Source: Patescibacteria group bacterium
GTDB lineage: Bacteria > Patescibacteriota > Microgenomatia > Woykebacterales > 2-01-FULL-43-14
Direction: 5' to 3'
Assembly (NCBI GenBank): GCA_023485445.1
Contig: JAMCZT010000012.1
Span: 1 to 37,636, forward strand
DNA length: 37,636 nucleotides
Part shown: piece after piece, positions 24,760 to 33,134 of the stretch
How positions within the stretch are numbered: the first letter of the stretch is position 1
Layout of the letters: each line of letters starts with the position of its first letter
Notes under the pieces: generated by a model
The model's input: only the letters and a program-made list of their open reading frames with translations
Told to the model about the DNA's origin: nothing
Database searches by the model: none
Program-made: the position numbers and the translations under genes

Positions 24760-25947
24760 TTGAGGGAAAAATTTAATAAATATTGCCAACAAATTTCCAC
24801 ACAGACGGATTCAGCTAAATATTTCTTCTTGGGAATAATTGTTCTTTTCTTCTTGGCGGTTGGAGCTATCTTAACGCAAAGCGCGACGAGTTTAGTAGCA
24901 GACCAAACTCAAAAATTCCTTTCGGTCCACCCAGTCCCAAGTTTTATCAGTTCGAATGAAAGTGATAAGAAAATCACGGAAAAGTTCTACCAAGATTGGA
25001 AAACCCACTACCTTACTTCAAAAGGAGCTGGGGGAAATTTGCGTGTTCAGAGACCGGAAAACGGGGGAGACACAGTTTCCGAGGGGCAAGGTTACGGGAT
25101 GTTGATGGCGGTTATGCTTAATGATAAGCCTACCTTTGACAAGCTTTGGGCTTATACAAAGCAGCATTTTAATGGGGCTGGGTTGATGAACTGGCGAATC
25201 GGCGCTGATGGTTCAATTGCCGGGACTGGTCCTGCCACCGACGCCGACGAGGACATGGCTTACGCATTGGTTGTGGCTGATAAAAAGTGGGGCGGTTATC
25301 AAAACGACGCGCAGAAATTGCTTAAATCAATTATGGATAACGAGGTTGAACAGGACACTTTCATTCTCAAACCTGGGCAGTGGGGTGGAAAAGAGGCCCT
25401 AAACATTTCTTATTTTGCTCCTGGGTACTACCGAGTTTTCGCCGATTATTCTGGGGACGGCCGGTGGAATAAAGTTGCGGAAAAAAGCTACGAATTGATC
25501 AAGAAAACTGCCGATAATAAAACTGGCTTAGTTCCAGATTGGTCAAACGCCCAAGGCACGCCTGCGGGCAGCCTCAAAGGTGATCCTCGTAACGAAGAAT
25601 TCTTCTATAACGCGGTGCGGACCCCGTGGAGAATCGCGACAGACTACGCTTGGTTTGGGGAAAAACAAGCTAAGCCGATTGTGGATAAAATGACCAACTT
25701 CTTCGCTTCAATTGGTGTGGATAATCTTAAAAGCGGTTATACCATGGGTGGTAAACCGACGGCAGATTACTTTGACGCGACGTATGCTTCTCAGATTACG
25801 GCTGGTGCAGCTATTTCGGATAATCGGAGCTTTTACCAACAAGTCCACGATAAACTTCTTTCAATCCCCCAAGGGAGTTACTTCGGAGATAGTTTGCGGG
25901 TCTTGACCCTGATGTTTGTCCACGGACAGTTTGACAGGGTTAATTAA
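24760..25947 (+). CDS. Glycoside hydrolase family 8 (cellulase/chitosanase-like)
   Basis: 395 aa from TTG at 24760 with GGGGG seven bases upstream. A signal-anchor (FFLGIIVLFFLAVGAILTQ, about 22-42) is followed by an (alpha/alpha)6-barrel enzyme with GH8 hallmarks: VSEGQGYGMLMAVML (catalytic Glu), MNWRIG, and DADEDMAYALVVADKKWG (catalytic Asp). GH8 enzymes cut beta-1,4 glucan, chitosan or xylan, and BcsZ belongs to it. A cellulose-synthase-like GT2 is encoded 3 kb away, so it may trim a self-made glycan. Confidence 0.87.
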   Translation: MREKFNKYCQQISTQTDSAKYFFLGIIVLFFLAVGAILTQSATSLVADQTQKFLSVHPVPSFISSNESDKKITEKFYQDWKTHYLTSKGAGGNLRVQRPENGGDTVSEGQGYGMLMAVMLNDKPTFDKLWAYTKQHFNGAGLMNWRIGADGSIAGTGPATDADEDMAYALVVADKKWGGYQNDAQKLLKSIMDNEVEQDTFILKPGQWGGKEALNISYFAPGYYRVFADYSGDGRWNKVAEKSYELIKKTADNKTGLVPDWSNAQGTPAGSLKGDPRNEEFFYNAVRTPWRIATDYAWFGEKQAKPIVDKMTNFFASIGVDNLKSGYTMGGKPTADYFDATYASQITAGAAISDNRSFYQQVHDKLLSIPQGSYFGDSLRVLTLMFVHGQFDRVN

Positions 25948-25955
25948 AAAAATTA

Positions 25956-25998
25956 GGTGGGTAGAAGTTTTTAATATATTTACTCTGCCCACCTTTTT
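25956..25998. terminator. Terminator between convergent genes
   Basis: GGTGGG (25956-25961) pairs with CCCACC (25988-25993), followed by TTTTT. Confidence 0.7.
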
Positions 25999-26001
25999 GG
26001 T

Positions 26002-26337
26002 CTAGTTTAGCCAGTCACTGATCTTGCCTCTCGTTTGGATATTCCAAAAGACGAACATTCCGATCACGAACCATGCAGCCGTTATCCAAATAACCCCGAT
26101 TCTTTCGCTTGGTTCAAGATAGAAGCTGAAACCAACGGCGATGATCGGCCCTAGTGTCACGAACGTTACGACCAGGTGGCGGATAGGCTTTGGCATTTTT
26201 GTCGCTATCCACTCCATTGGTTCCCAGATCCCCTGGAAGAATATGATTAGACAGATACGAGCAAACGGAACAACAACTGGGATCAGCAAGATAATGGCTT
26301 TATCGAAAGCTCTTACCCACCAGGACTCGTGGTACAT
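26002..26337 (-). CDS. Three-helix membrane protein, unknown
   Basis: 111 aa, ATG after GAGAGGGG. Hydrophobic segments lie at about 12-34, 52-73 and 82-101 with basic loops between (KMPKPIRH). No family recognised. TATAAT-like bases on the minus strand about 35 bases before the start suggest its own promoter. Confidence 0.6.
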   Translation of the reverse strand: MYHESWWVRAFDKAIILLIPVVVPFARICLIIFFQGIWEPMEWIATKMPKPIRHLVVTFVTLGPIIAVGFSFYLEPSERIGVIWITAAWFVIGMFVFWNIQTRGKISDWLN

Positions 26338-26384
26338 TTCTACCCCTCTCTTTCTTGTTTGATGATATTATTATAACAGAAATC

Positions 26385-26696
26385 TTACTGAGTAATTGGG
26401 GATGCCTCAGGAGGTTCGCTAACGGGACGGGATTGGGGAACGGGAGTAGGTTGTGAGGGAGGTGTTTCACTTGAGGGTGGGGATGACTCTTCTGGCTTTG
26501 ACTCTTGTTTTTGGCCAGGTTGTTTCGGCGGTTCGGGGAGGTTTTGTTTTGAGGTTTGGGAATTATCAGATCCGGACCCTTCCGAAGGACCTTCGTTCCA
26601 CGGCCCGATCGTATTTATCGGGTGCCCCTGAGCGAGAAGGGCTCCAACCCAGACGACCAAGATTATAATTGTTGCTCCTAAGACGAACTTTTTCAT
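26385..26696 (-). CDS. Anchored Pro/Ser/Glu-rich protein
   Basis: 103 aa: N-terminal membrane segment (FVLGATIIILVVWVGALLAQG), then about 75 residues of low-complexity Pro, Ser, Glu and Gln. There is no folded domain. It is probably a flexible surface spacer, or a fragment of a longer protein. Confidence 0.5.
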   Translation of the reverse strand: MKKFVLGATIIILVVWVGALLAQGHPINTIGPWNEGPSEGSGSDNSQTSKQNLPEPPKQPGQKQESKPEESSPPSSETPPSQPTPVPQSRPVSEPPEASPITQ

Positions 26697-26722
26697 ATTT
26701 TTCCTTTTTGAAAAAAATCTCT

Positions 26723-28264
26723 TTATTTTTGGACTTGCCTTATCTCGACAGTAGTGTTACCTAAAGTAAAGGTTTTGATCACCGTTGAATTATTATACGC
26801 ATCTTTAGATAAAGTTCCATCTTCCAGCCATTGGGCCATGTTTGGCGACATGATCAGGTAATCGATATTTTTATAATTCATATGCAAAATTTTTTCATTA
26901 ACATCCGGGTCGCGAGCCACTTTCCAGTGAGAATGGGCGAGAGGATACTTTTTTCTTCCGTCTCGGAAATCAACCCACAGGTTATCATCGATTAATAAGA
27001 ATTTATCAGGGGAAATATTTTCTTTAACCCAGTTAAATGAAGCGATTTGCAGGCCCGTGAGGTTTAGAAGGTACGCATCACGGCTTGCAACGATATTTCC
27101 GAAGGCTAATAGAACGATAAATCCGCCGATGAGCGAAAATTTCATTATTTCCGGTAAAAAACTAGCTATTTTATCGATAAATAAGCCGATGTTTAAGGCA
27201 AAAAAGGGCAGTAGCGGGACAATGTAAAAAGGCAAAATCACGCTGCCTTTGATGATATAAATTAAATATGAGAGGGAAAAGATAGAGGCGATAAATAAAG
27301 ATTTATACTTAAAACCTAAGAAAAAGTTAATGATGCTGATGGCTGCCCCGGAGACGATTAAAAATGGATCGCGGAAGAGCCAGTCGCCTTTTAAATACTG
27401 TTGAAATTGGCTTTGACTATCCCAAACCATCCCCCCGCTTCTCGACATCTGCCAAAGGAACGTCCCGATCAACGAGGGCCGTTGGTTTGGATCGGATAAA
27501 GGGGCGGAAAAGGCGGTGATTAAATTAGGAGGGAGAAATTCACCTTTTAGCAAAGAGTACAAGACATACAATGAAATGACGCTGCCGAAGCTAAAAACCC
27601 AACCAGGTAGGGCAAAACGGAAGTTGTACTGGTTTTTTCGCTTGTATAAAAGGTAAATCATAATCGGAAAAAAGAAAATCGCATTTTCCTTTGTCAAAAT
27701 CGCCACGGCAAAAAAAATCCCGCTGAGGATCAAATTTGTCAGCCGTTGGTTTTCAAAAAGTATTAAATAAAAGCTAATCAGGATCCAGAAAACCATGATG
27801 TTATCCAGTAGAACCATTCTTTGGTAATAAAGGCCAAGAGGGGATAGGGAGAAAATTAATCCAGCGATAATTGCCGGAAAAATGCTGCCTGAAAGTTTTT
27901 TAGTTACTTGAAAAAGCAATCCCGTGGAGGCGAGATGGATGAGGAGCATGAAAATTCGACCGGAGTTGATCGACATTCCGAAAGTAAAAAAACCGCCCGT
28001 TAGAAACGACCAAAGAGCGATCAAAAACCAACCACCTGGCGCGTGGTCATACCAAAAGGTGTATGGGGAAACTTTCGCTTCCCGCACGACGGCCCAGGCC
28101 TGCTCAACGTAAATTCCTTCATCCCCTAAGTACAAGGGATAGTTAAACATATTAAATGAATGGGCAAGGAAAGAAATAAATAAGACACCAAGAAGGGCTC
28201 GATTACTCCAGCTTTCCATCCACTTTTTAACATCGCCAAATACATCCTGGAAAAAATTACTCAT
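26723..28264 (-). CDS. Membrane glycosyltransferase, GT39/ArnT-like
   Basis: 513 aa with about eleven transmembrane segments. The first external loop has YLGDEGIYVEQAWAV, the acidic motif typical of GT-C dolichyl/undecaprenyl-phosphate sugar transferases, with YDHAPGGW shortly after. The C-terminal 90 residues are a soluble domain (FLLIDDNLWVDFRDGRKKYP). It probably moves a sugar from a lipid carrier to an envelope acceptor. It overlaps the GT2 gene upstream by eight bases, so they are co-translated. Confidence 0.8.
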   Translation of the reverse strand: MSNFFQDVFGDVKKWMESWSNRALLGVLFISFLAHSFNMFNYPLYLGDEGIYVEQAWAVVREAKVSPYTFWYDHAPGGWFLIALWSFLTGGFFTFGMSINSGRIFMLLIHLASTGLLFQVTKKLSGSIFPAIIAGLIFSLSPLGLYYQRMVLLDNIMVFWILISFYLILFENQRLTNLILSGIFFAVAILTKENAIFFFPIMIYLLYKRKNQYNFRFALPGWVFSFGSVISLYVLYSLLKGEFLPPNLITAFSAPLSDPNQRPSLIGTFLWQMSRSGGMVWDSQSQFQQYLKGDWLFRDPFLIVSGAAISIINFFLGFKYKSLFIASIFSLSYLIYIIKGSVILPFYIVPLLPFFALNIGLFIDKIASFLPEIMKFSLIGGFIVLLAFGNIVASRDAYLLNLTGLQIASFNWVKENISPDKFLLIDDNLWVDFRDGRKKYPLAHSHWKVARDPDVNEKILHMNYKNIDYLIMSPNMAQWLEDGTLSKDAYNNSTVIKTFTLGNTTVEIRQVQK

Positions 28265-29549
28265 TCTTATTCCCCGCGCTAAACTTTGCGTACTGCCGGC
28301 TTACCCCGACATGCTTTGTCTTTTCCCAACCTTTTTGCCGGCTGCCTTCTCGGAAAACAGCTCTTAAAGCGCTAAAGGCAAGTAACCACTGGTACGGGAA
28401 ATAGGTTACCAGGGCTTGAAAGACAAAAGGAAAATGAAGTGAAAAACCGTAAATCGAGGCAAATTCGTAAAGGCCGATGACGTTAAATAAAAATTGGGCG
28501 GCTAAAAGATAAACTGGAACGTTAAAAAGGATTGCTAAAGCAGTTGGAACTTTGATTAAGAGAGCCATGTAGGCCGAAAAAGGCAGATAGCTCAAAAGGA
28601 TAGCCTGGAAAATTGGAAAAGAGAAAATATAAAAGGCGGTAATTCTTTGTGGCCAAGTGGAAAGTTTTTCCCAATTTTCTTTTTTCAAGATTTGGATAAA
28701 TCCTTGGCTCCAGCGCGTCCTTTGATGGATAAATTGACCAAGCGTCGGAGGGGTTTCCTCCCGCGTGGCGTATTCGTCCCCATAAATTACTCTTACTTTA
28801 TAACCGGAAAGTGAGATTCGGACTCCGACATCAGCATCTTCGGTCAAGATGTTTTCGTCCCAACCGCCAATGTCTTCGAGGACGTCCTTTCGGAAGAATA
28901 TCGTATTCCCCCCTAAGGTTGTAAATCCTTGCTTAGCATGGTAATAGAGACGTGACTTAAACCAGAAAAAATATTCCAGGACGTTATGGACAGAATACCA
29001 GTGCGATCCGAAGTCCATCAGTTGAACGCCGGCTTGAACTACCCGAACGCCTTCATTGGTCATGATCGTATTGATGACGTTAAAAATATCAGGGTGAAAT
29101 TGATCTTCCGCGTCGAATATTGTTATTACTTCTCCTTTGGCGTTGGCTAAACCTAGATTTAGAGCGTGTGGTTTATTGACAGGTTTGTCGGCAAAAATTA
29201 TCAACGTGATGTTACTAATTCCTTTGTCCTTTAGGCTTTTAATCTTCTCTTCTGCCTCTTGGATTGTTCCAGAATCCGATTTCTCACAGATTACCAGGGC
29301 TTCGACTAATTCTTTCGGATAGTTCAGATTGGCGAAATTTTGGATCGTTTGCGAAATTACCCCCTCCTCGTTTTTAGCGGGAAGAAGGGTGGTAAAGGAA
29401 AATTTTGGCGCGGCAAATTCATTAGGGGGTCTTTGTTCCTGAAACTTAGTTTCATCATCCCACGTGTATATCATGAGATAGGTCGTGTATATGGCCTGGA
29501 CGATGACAATAATAGTAAAAATTGTAAGTATGGCTAATATGATAACCAA
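28257..29549 (-). CDS. Processive GT2, cellulose-synthase-like
   Basis: 430 aa. One N-terminal transmembrane helix, a GT-A domain with LLPAKNEEGVI, FDAEDQFHPD (DxD region), LTEDADVGVR (TED general base) and HQRTRWSQGF (Q(Q/R)xRW product-binding motif), then about four C-terminal helices. The TED and QxxRW motifs mark processive beta-glycan synthases such as BcsA, chitin or hyaluronan synthases. There is no PilZ domain in this protein. The product is unknown. Confidence 0.85.
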   Translation of the reverse strand: MVIILAILTIFTIIVIVQAIYTTYLMIYTWDDETKFQEQRPPNEFAAPKFSFTTLLPAKNEEGVISQTIQNFANLNYPKELVEALVICEKSDSGTIQEAEEKIKSLKDKGISNITLIIFADKPVNKPHALNLGLANAKGEVITIFDAEDQFHPDIFNVINTIMTNEGVRVVQAGVQLMDFGSHWYSVHNVLEYFFWFKSRLYYHAKQGFTTLGGNTIFFRKDVLEDIGGWDENILTEDADVGVRISLSGYKVRVIYGDEYATREETPPTLGQFIHQRTRWSQGFIQILKKENWEKLSTWPQRITAFYIFSFPIFQAILLSYLPFSAYMALLIKVPTALAILFNVPVYLLAAQFLFNVIGLYEFASIYGFSLHFPFVFQALVTYFPYQWLLAFSALRAVFREGSRQKGWEKTKHVGVSRQYAKFSAGNKNE

Positions 29550-29594
29550 AGATAATCCTCCCTAAAATTCCCTATGGCCCGTAAGTATTTTTCG

Positions 29595-30161
29595 TCATTT
29601 GGTAAATTTAAAAGTGCTGATGATCCGAAGCAAATTTTCTTTGTCTTTATCGTAATGAGGATTAGTTGTCTCTGTATTTCCAAATCTAATGTCGTATTGG
29701 ATCTTGTTTTGTTCCAGTTGGGCAACGAGGTAACCAGTTTCGTCTTTGAATACTACTTCCGTTGCTTCCACACTCACGCCATCAATATTAATATTTGTTT
29801 TCCTGACGCTGGGCGGGTTTGACCCGCTAGTCTCTAAGGGTTGGTTTCCGATATTAATCTGAATCCAACCGGTATTTCCACTAAATCTTGTATAGATGGA
29901 GTCTCCACTGCTAACAGTCTTGATTTTCTCCGCTGTTTTCCAATCCTTTGGATAGCTAATGGTATATCCATAAGCGCTGCTGCGGTAAGTTTCGGTCGAC
30001 TCAGAACCGCTGCTCCTGTTAGCCGGTTCTTCAGTTGATGAAGTGGGAGTATCTGGTTTTTGGGACATTTTTGTCCCTAAATAATAAGAGCCCATGGCCA
30101 CGATTAGAATTGCTAAAAGGCTTAAACCAAACTTTATCAGTGATTTTTTTGAAAAATTCAC
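29595..30161 (-). CDS. Membrane-anchored PsbP-like domain protein
   Basis: 188 aa: membrane helix at about 9-29 (KFGLSLLAILIVAMGSYYLGT), a Ser/Thr/Pro linker, then a domain with YGYTISYPKDWKTAE, ISTFKF and other features of PsbP-like/DUF lipoprotein folds. The anchor ends in YYLGTK, like YYLGTR in the protein at 3295, which suggests a shared anchor module. No Cys lipobox is seen. Confidence 0.6.
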   Translation of the reverse strand: MNFSKKSLIKFGLSLLAILIVAMGSYYLGTKMSQKPDTPTSSTEEPANRSSGSESTETYRSSAYGYTISYPKDWKTAEKIKTVSSGDSIYTRFSGNTGWIQINIGNQPLETSGSNPPSVRKTNINIDGVSVEATEVVFKDETGYLVAQLEQNKIQYDIRFGNTETTNPHYDKDKENLLRIISTFKFTK

Positions 30162-30280
30162 GTTTTCCTCCCGTTTTCGTGATTATTCATCCTTGAATTT
30201 TCTAATTTACATGGGAGGAAAGTCAATCAGGGGCCAAGAGGCTAGTTGGATGAGAGAGGACAGTAATTTTTCACTTAGGG

Positions 30281-30309
30281 TTGAAGTGACGGCTGAATTG
30301 TGATAAAAT
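30281..30309 (+). promoter_or_regulatory. Promoter of tRNA-Lys
   Basis: TTGAAG (30281-30286), 17-base spacer, TAAAAT (30304-30309), 36 bases before the tRNA. Confidence 0.6.
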
Positions 30310-30345
30310 TTCTTAGTCAAATTTGGTTAAACCTTGCCTTTTCGT

Positions 30346-30420
30346 GGGCCCGTAGCTCAATGGTAGAGCGACAGCCTTTTAAGCTGTGCGTTGAGGGTTC
30401 GAATCCCCCCGGGCTCACCA
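30346..30420 (+). tRNA. tRNA-Lys(TTT), integration site
   Basis: Acceptor GGGCCCG/CGGGCTC (one G-T pair), anticodon stem ACAGC/GCTGT with loop CTTTTAA (anticodon TTT), T-arm GAGGGTTCGAATCCCCC, discriminator A and encoded CCA. The mobile element to the right abuts its 3' end, and the recombinase reading frame continues antisense through the tRNA. Confidence 0.93.
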
Positions 30421-31916
30421 GATAGTGTTAAAACAGACTGGGGATTAGATTGATATAACGAGCTAAATGGAACTTTCCATTTTATGTCAACTATATTTCT
30501 GTCGTCTACAATTAAGGTTTCAAAAAAAGCCTTATGGTACATAAGGCGAGTTGGAGTATCAGAAACTTTATAGAGCTTGTAGAGATTTCCTAACACTTCT
30601 ACAGTTTTATTTAAGGCCACCAGATTAGCGTGGTCGTCATCTTGTATTTCTTTAAGTCTTACATTGGCTAAATCCAAGTCCCTTTGAATTAGTTGAAGTT
30701 TTCCATAGCACAAGTCTTTATCAATTAACCCTTCTAACCTGTCATCAAGTAACTTTTGCTGCTGTTCCTCAAGTTTTGCGATCTTGGCTCTCAAAGCCCG
30801 TCTTTCGTTACCAACTCCTTGCGTTCTGTTTTCCTCCATCTGTTTTATCTGCAATTTGGCCAAAGAAATAAGCTCTTCCGATAACTGCATATGTTTGAAA
30901 AGTTGCATCACCTGATCTTGAATTACTTTATCCGGTACCATTTTTTGAACACAATGTAAGCCGTAACGAGCAGCAGAACTGCAACGATAATAGGAAAACC
31001 TGCCTTGCTTGTGGGTCTCAGCTACATAGTGTCTGCCACACTTAGCACAAGTTAAAATCCCCCTTAAAGAGAAACGATATTTAATATCTTTCGAGGTATT
31101 TTTCTTTCTTAACGCTAAAACGTCCTGTACTCTGTAAAAAAGTTCCGGAGAAACTAAAGGTTCATGAGTGCCCATCATTGTATTTCCGCCCCATTCCATA
31201 TATCCCATGTAGAATTTATTTTGGAGCATGTGTTTAACATTGCTGGGAGTAAGAGTTTTACCAGTCCTGGATTTAAACCCAATCTTTTTTAATTCATCGG
31301 CGGTAGCATTTAGAGTAAATTTAGTAGTAGCAAAAAGCCTAAATATCTTTTGGATCATTGGACCGCGAACAGGGTCAACCTCAACTGTTTTTACTAAAGT
31401 CCCGTCTTCATTTGGTTCTTTTTTATTGATATATCCAAGCGGGGCTACTGTTGGCCAACGGCCTTTTTTAAATGCTTGTGTCATACCCTTTTTAACCTCC
31501 TGTCCAAGGTTGGCAGAATAGAACTCGGCAACTGAAGCCATAATATTTTCTAACAGATGACCTGTTGGGCTATCGTCAACCGGTTCTACTACTGATACTA
31601 ATTGTACATCATGTTTTTTAAGAATTGTACGGATAGCTGCATGATCGCCCACATTACGAGCTAGTCTATCTATCTTATGAACTATAATCATCTCAACATT
31701 TTTATCTTTTTTGCATCGGCTCAACATTTCTTGAAGCGCTGGGCGGTTAGCGCTTCTTGCAGATTCTCCGGCGTCTATATAAATGTCTTTCTCTTGGTCA
31801 ACTTGCCATTGCTTTAATTCTGCGTATTTCAAGCAGGCTTCCTTTTGAGCAGGAATAGACAGGCCTTTATCGGCTTGCTCATCAGTTGATACCCTAAGAT
31901 AGATTAAAGCTCTCAT
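30357..31916 (-). CDS. Large serine recombinase (integrase)
   Basis: 519 aa. Resolvase domain with YLRVSTDEQ (catalytic Ser10, Arg8) and HKIDRLARN (active-site Arg), then the recombinase domain (GRWPTVAPLGYIN), a zinc ribbon (CAKCGRHY ... YRCSS ... GLHC) and a long coiled coil (about 385-440). This is the full architecture of phage-type serine integrases. The last 20 residues (EPGGIRTLNAQLKRLSLYH) are antisense to tRNA-Lys, so the frame was completed by integration, and the free-element protein must end differently. Its upstream region contains RNA element copy 2. Confidence 0.92.
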   Translation of the reverse strand: MRALIYLRVSTDEQADKGLSIPAQKEACLKYAELKQWQVDQEKDIYIDAGESARSANRPALQEMLSRCKKDKNVEMIIVHKIDRLARNVGDHAAIRTILKKHDVQLVSVVEPVDDSPTGHLLENIMASVAEFYSANLGQEVKKGMTQAFKKGRWPTVAPLGYINKKEPNEDGTLVKTVEVDPVRGPMIQKIFRLFATTKFTLNATADELKKIGFKSRTGKTLTPSNVKHMLQNKFYMGYMEWGGNTMMGTHEPLVSPELFYRVQDVLALRKKNTSKDIKYRFSLRGILTCAKCGRHYVAETHKQGRFSYYRCSSAARYGLHCVQKMVPDKVIQDQVMQLFKHMQLSEELISLAKLQIKQMEENRTQGVGNERRALRAKIAKLEEQQQKLLDDRLEGLIDKDLCYGKLQLIQRDLDLANVRLKEIQDDDHANLVALNKTVEVLGNLYKLYKVSDTPTRLMYHKAFFETLIVDDRNIVDIKWKVPFSSLYQSNPQSVLTLSGEPGGIRTLNAQLKRLSLYH

Positions 31917-31951
31917 ATTTTCCGCTTGATTTTTGACCCAAAATTTGGTAG

Positions 31952-31957
31952 TATACT
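31952..31957 (+). promoter_or_regulatory. -10 box in front of RNA element copy 2
   Basis: TATACT, three bases before the conserved ACCGAATGATCC, so transcription would begin in or next to the conserved block. The -35 region (ATTTTT or TTGACC at shorter spacing) is weak. Confidence 0.5.
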
Positions 31958-31960
31958 AAT

Positions 31961-32057
31961 ACCGAATGATCCTTGTGGTGAAAGTACCTTACTTTTAGGG
32001 AGCGAATGTCGGCACTGGCAACAGATGACCGTCTTGGCCACAGGGATCGCTTTTTTT
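31961..32057 (+). ncRNA. Structured RNA element, copy 2, with terminator
   Basis: About 97 bases between the recombinase start and the DUF3800 stop, antisense to both. GATCCTTGTGG (31968-31978) pairs with CCACAGGGATC (32038-32048) over 11 bases with one wobble; seven T follow two bases later, as in an intrinsic terminator. The core hairpin is CCTTA-CTTT-TAGGG. Relative to copy 1, C-G pairs in the outer helix become T-A and T-G. This fits a free-standing small RNA. Confidence 0.65.
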
Positions 32058-32061
32058 AGGT

Positions 32062-32691
32062 CTAGTAAGGCTTCCATAAATCTTCCTCTCTTTTCTTGAT
32101 AATCTTGTAAAACTTATCTTCTGAACGATTGTATTTTCGATAAATTGCCCCACAAACCATATCGGCAAGCTGTAGTAAATTATTACTTTTTGAATCCTGG
32201 TGTTTTAGTCTTCCGATAATCTTTTCTATATTTGTATTCAGCCTTTTTCTTAGATATCCATTAAAATCATCAACAAAGGATTTCGAAATACGGTCTATAA
32301 AAATGGAAGCATTTTTCATTCTCGATTCTGCTCTCAAAAATAGATGGTCGGCAACAATCATATAAAGACTGTCTTTAGGATATATCGGGTTCTGTTTAGC
32401 AAGGATTGCTTTATCAACAATCACAGTTCTATAGCGGAAATTAAATTTTGATAGTTTTTGTAAGAAGGCCTTTTTATACTTATCAGATGTACCGGTGCTA
32501 AATTTAAACTCAAAGTTTTCCGGGAGTTTTAACTCTTTGCGGATTTCTTTTACTGCCTCATTTGCTTTTTCCGCATCAGCCAAGCTATCGAAAATAATGA
32601 TAACTAAAACAAAAAACCTACTGGAAGTTTTACTGAACTTAAATCCAGTATCACCGGACTCATCCATAAAAATTAACATTGCGATTGCCAT
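32062..32691 (-). CDS. DUF3800 protein
   Basis: 209 aa. Begins with FMDESGDTG, the conserved acidic N-terminal motif of DUF3800 (RNase H-like fold), and has the C-terminal LLQLADMVCGAIYRKYN motif of that family. DUF3800 proteins are frequent in mobile elements and defence islands with unproven nuclease activity. Its ATG overlaps the ImmA-like stop as TAATG, so the two are coupled. Confidence 0.85.
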   Translation of the reverse strand: MAIAMLIFMDESGDTGFKFSKTSSRFFVLVIIIFDSLADAEKANEAVKEIRKELKLPENFEFKFSTGTSDKYKKAFLQKLSKFNFRYRTVIVDKAILAKQNPIYPKDSLYMIVADHLFLRAESRMKNASIFIDRISKSFVDDFNGYLRKRLNTNIEKIIGRLKHQDSKSNNLLQLADMVCGAIYRKYNRSEDKFYKIIKKREEDLWKPY

Positions 32692-33134
32692 TATTTTTCC
32701 CCCCGTAAAATTTCTAAACGATATTTAACCAATTCTTCCGTAACGCAAAAGCGATCTGATAATTCACGTATTGAAAGATTGATTAAGGGTTTTATAAGTT
32801 TTTCAGGGATTAAAAGTTCAGCTGCAAAGGCTTGCGCTTCACATTCCTGCTTAAAGGTTACAAATTGATCGTGGGTTTCAAAATATAAATGATTTCCTTC
32901 GTGCAAAAAATGATGTCCGAGTGCATGGGCTATTAGTTCTCGTCTTTTCTTTACTCCAACAGTATTTTGGATACCAATACTGTCTCCCAAGTAGGCTTCT
33001 TTAATCCGTCCGGAAAAATGCCAGTCGTCCAGGCAGATCCGCTCACGCTTAATAATTTTTTCTATGTTTATTGGGGCAGAGGAAAGTTTATTTTGTTGTA
33101 AAATTTCCTTAGCCCTTTTTAGGGCCTTTTTCAT
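32691..33134 (-). CDS. ImmA/IrrE-like protein with altered zinc motif
   Basis: 147 aa. Family landmarks are present: DDWHFSGRIKEAYLGD, then LIAHALGHHFLHEGN, where the usual HExxH reads HALGH, and QAFAAELLIPEKLI carrying the third ligand region. The catalytic Glu is Ala (GCA for GAA, a one-base change). ImmA-type proteases cleave a paired XRE repressor. Without the Glu this one may bind but not cut, or be dead. It overlaps the XRE gene by 26 bases. Confidence 0.82.
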   Translation of the reverse strand: MKKALKRAKEILQQNKLSSAPINIEKIIKRERICLDDWHFSGRIKEAYLGDSIGIQNTVGVKKRRELIAHALGHHFLHEGNHLYFETHDQFVTFKQECEAQAFAAELLIPEKLIKPLINLSIRELSDRFCVTEELVKYRLEILRGEK

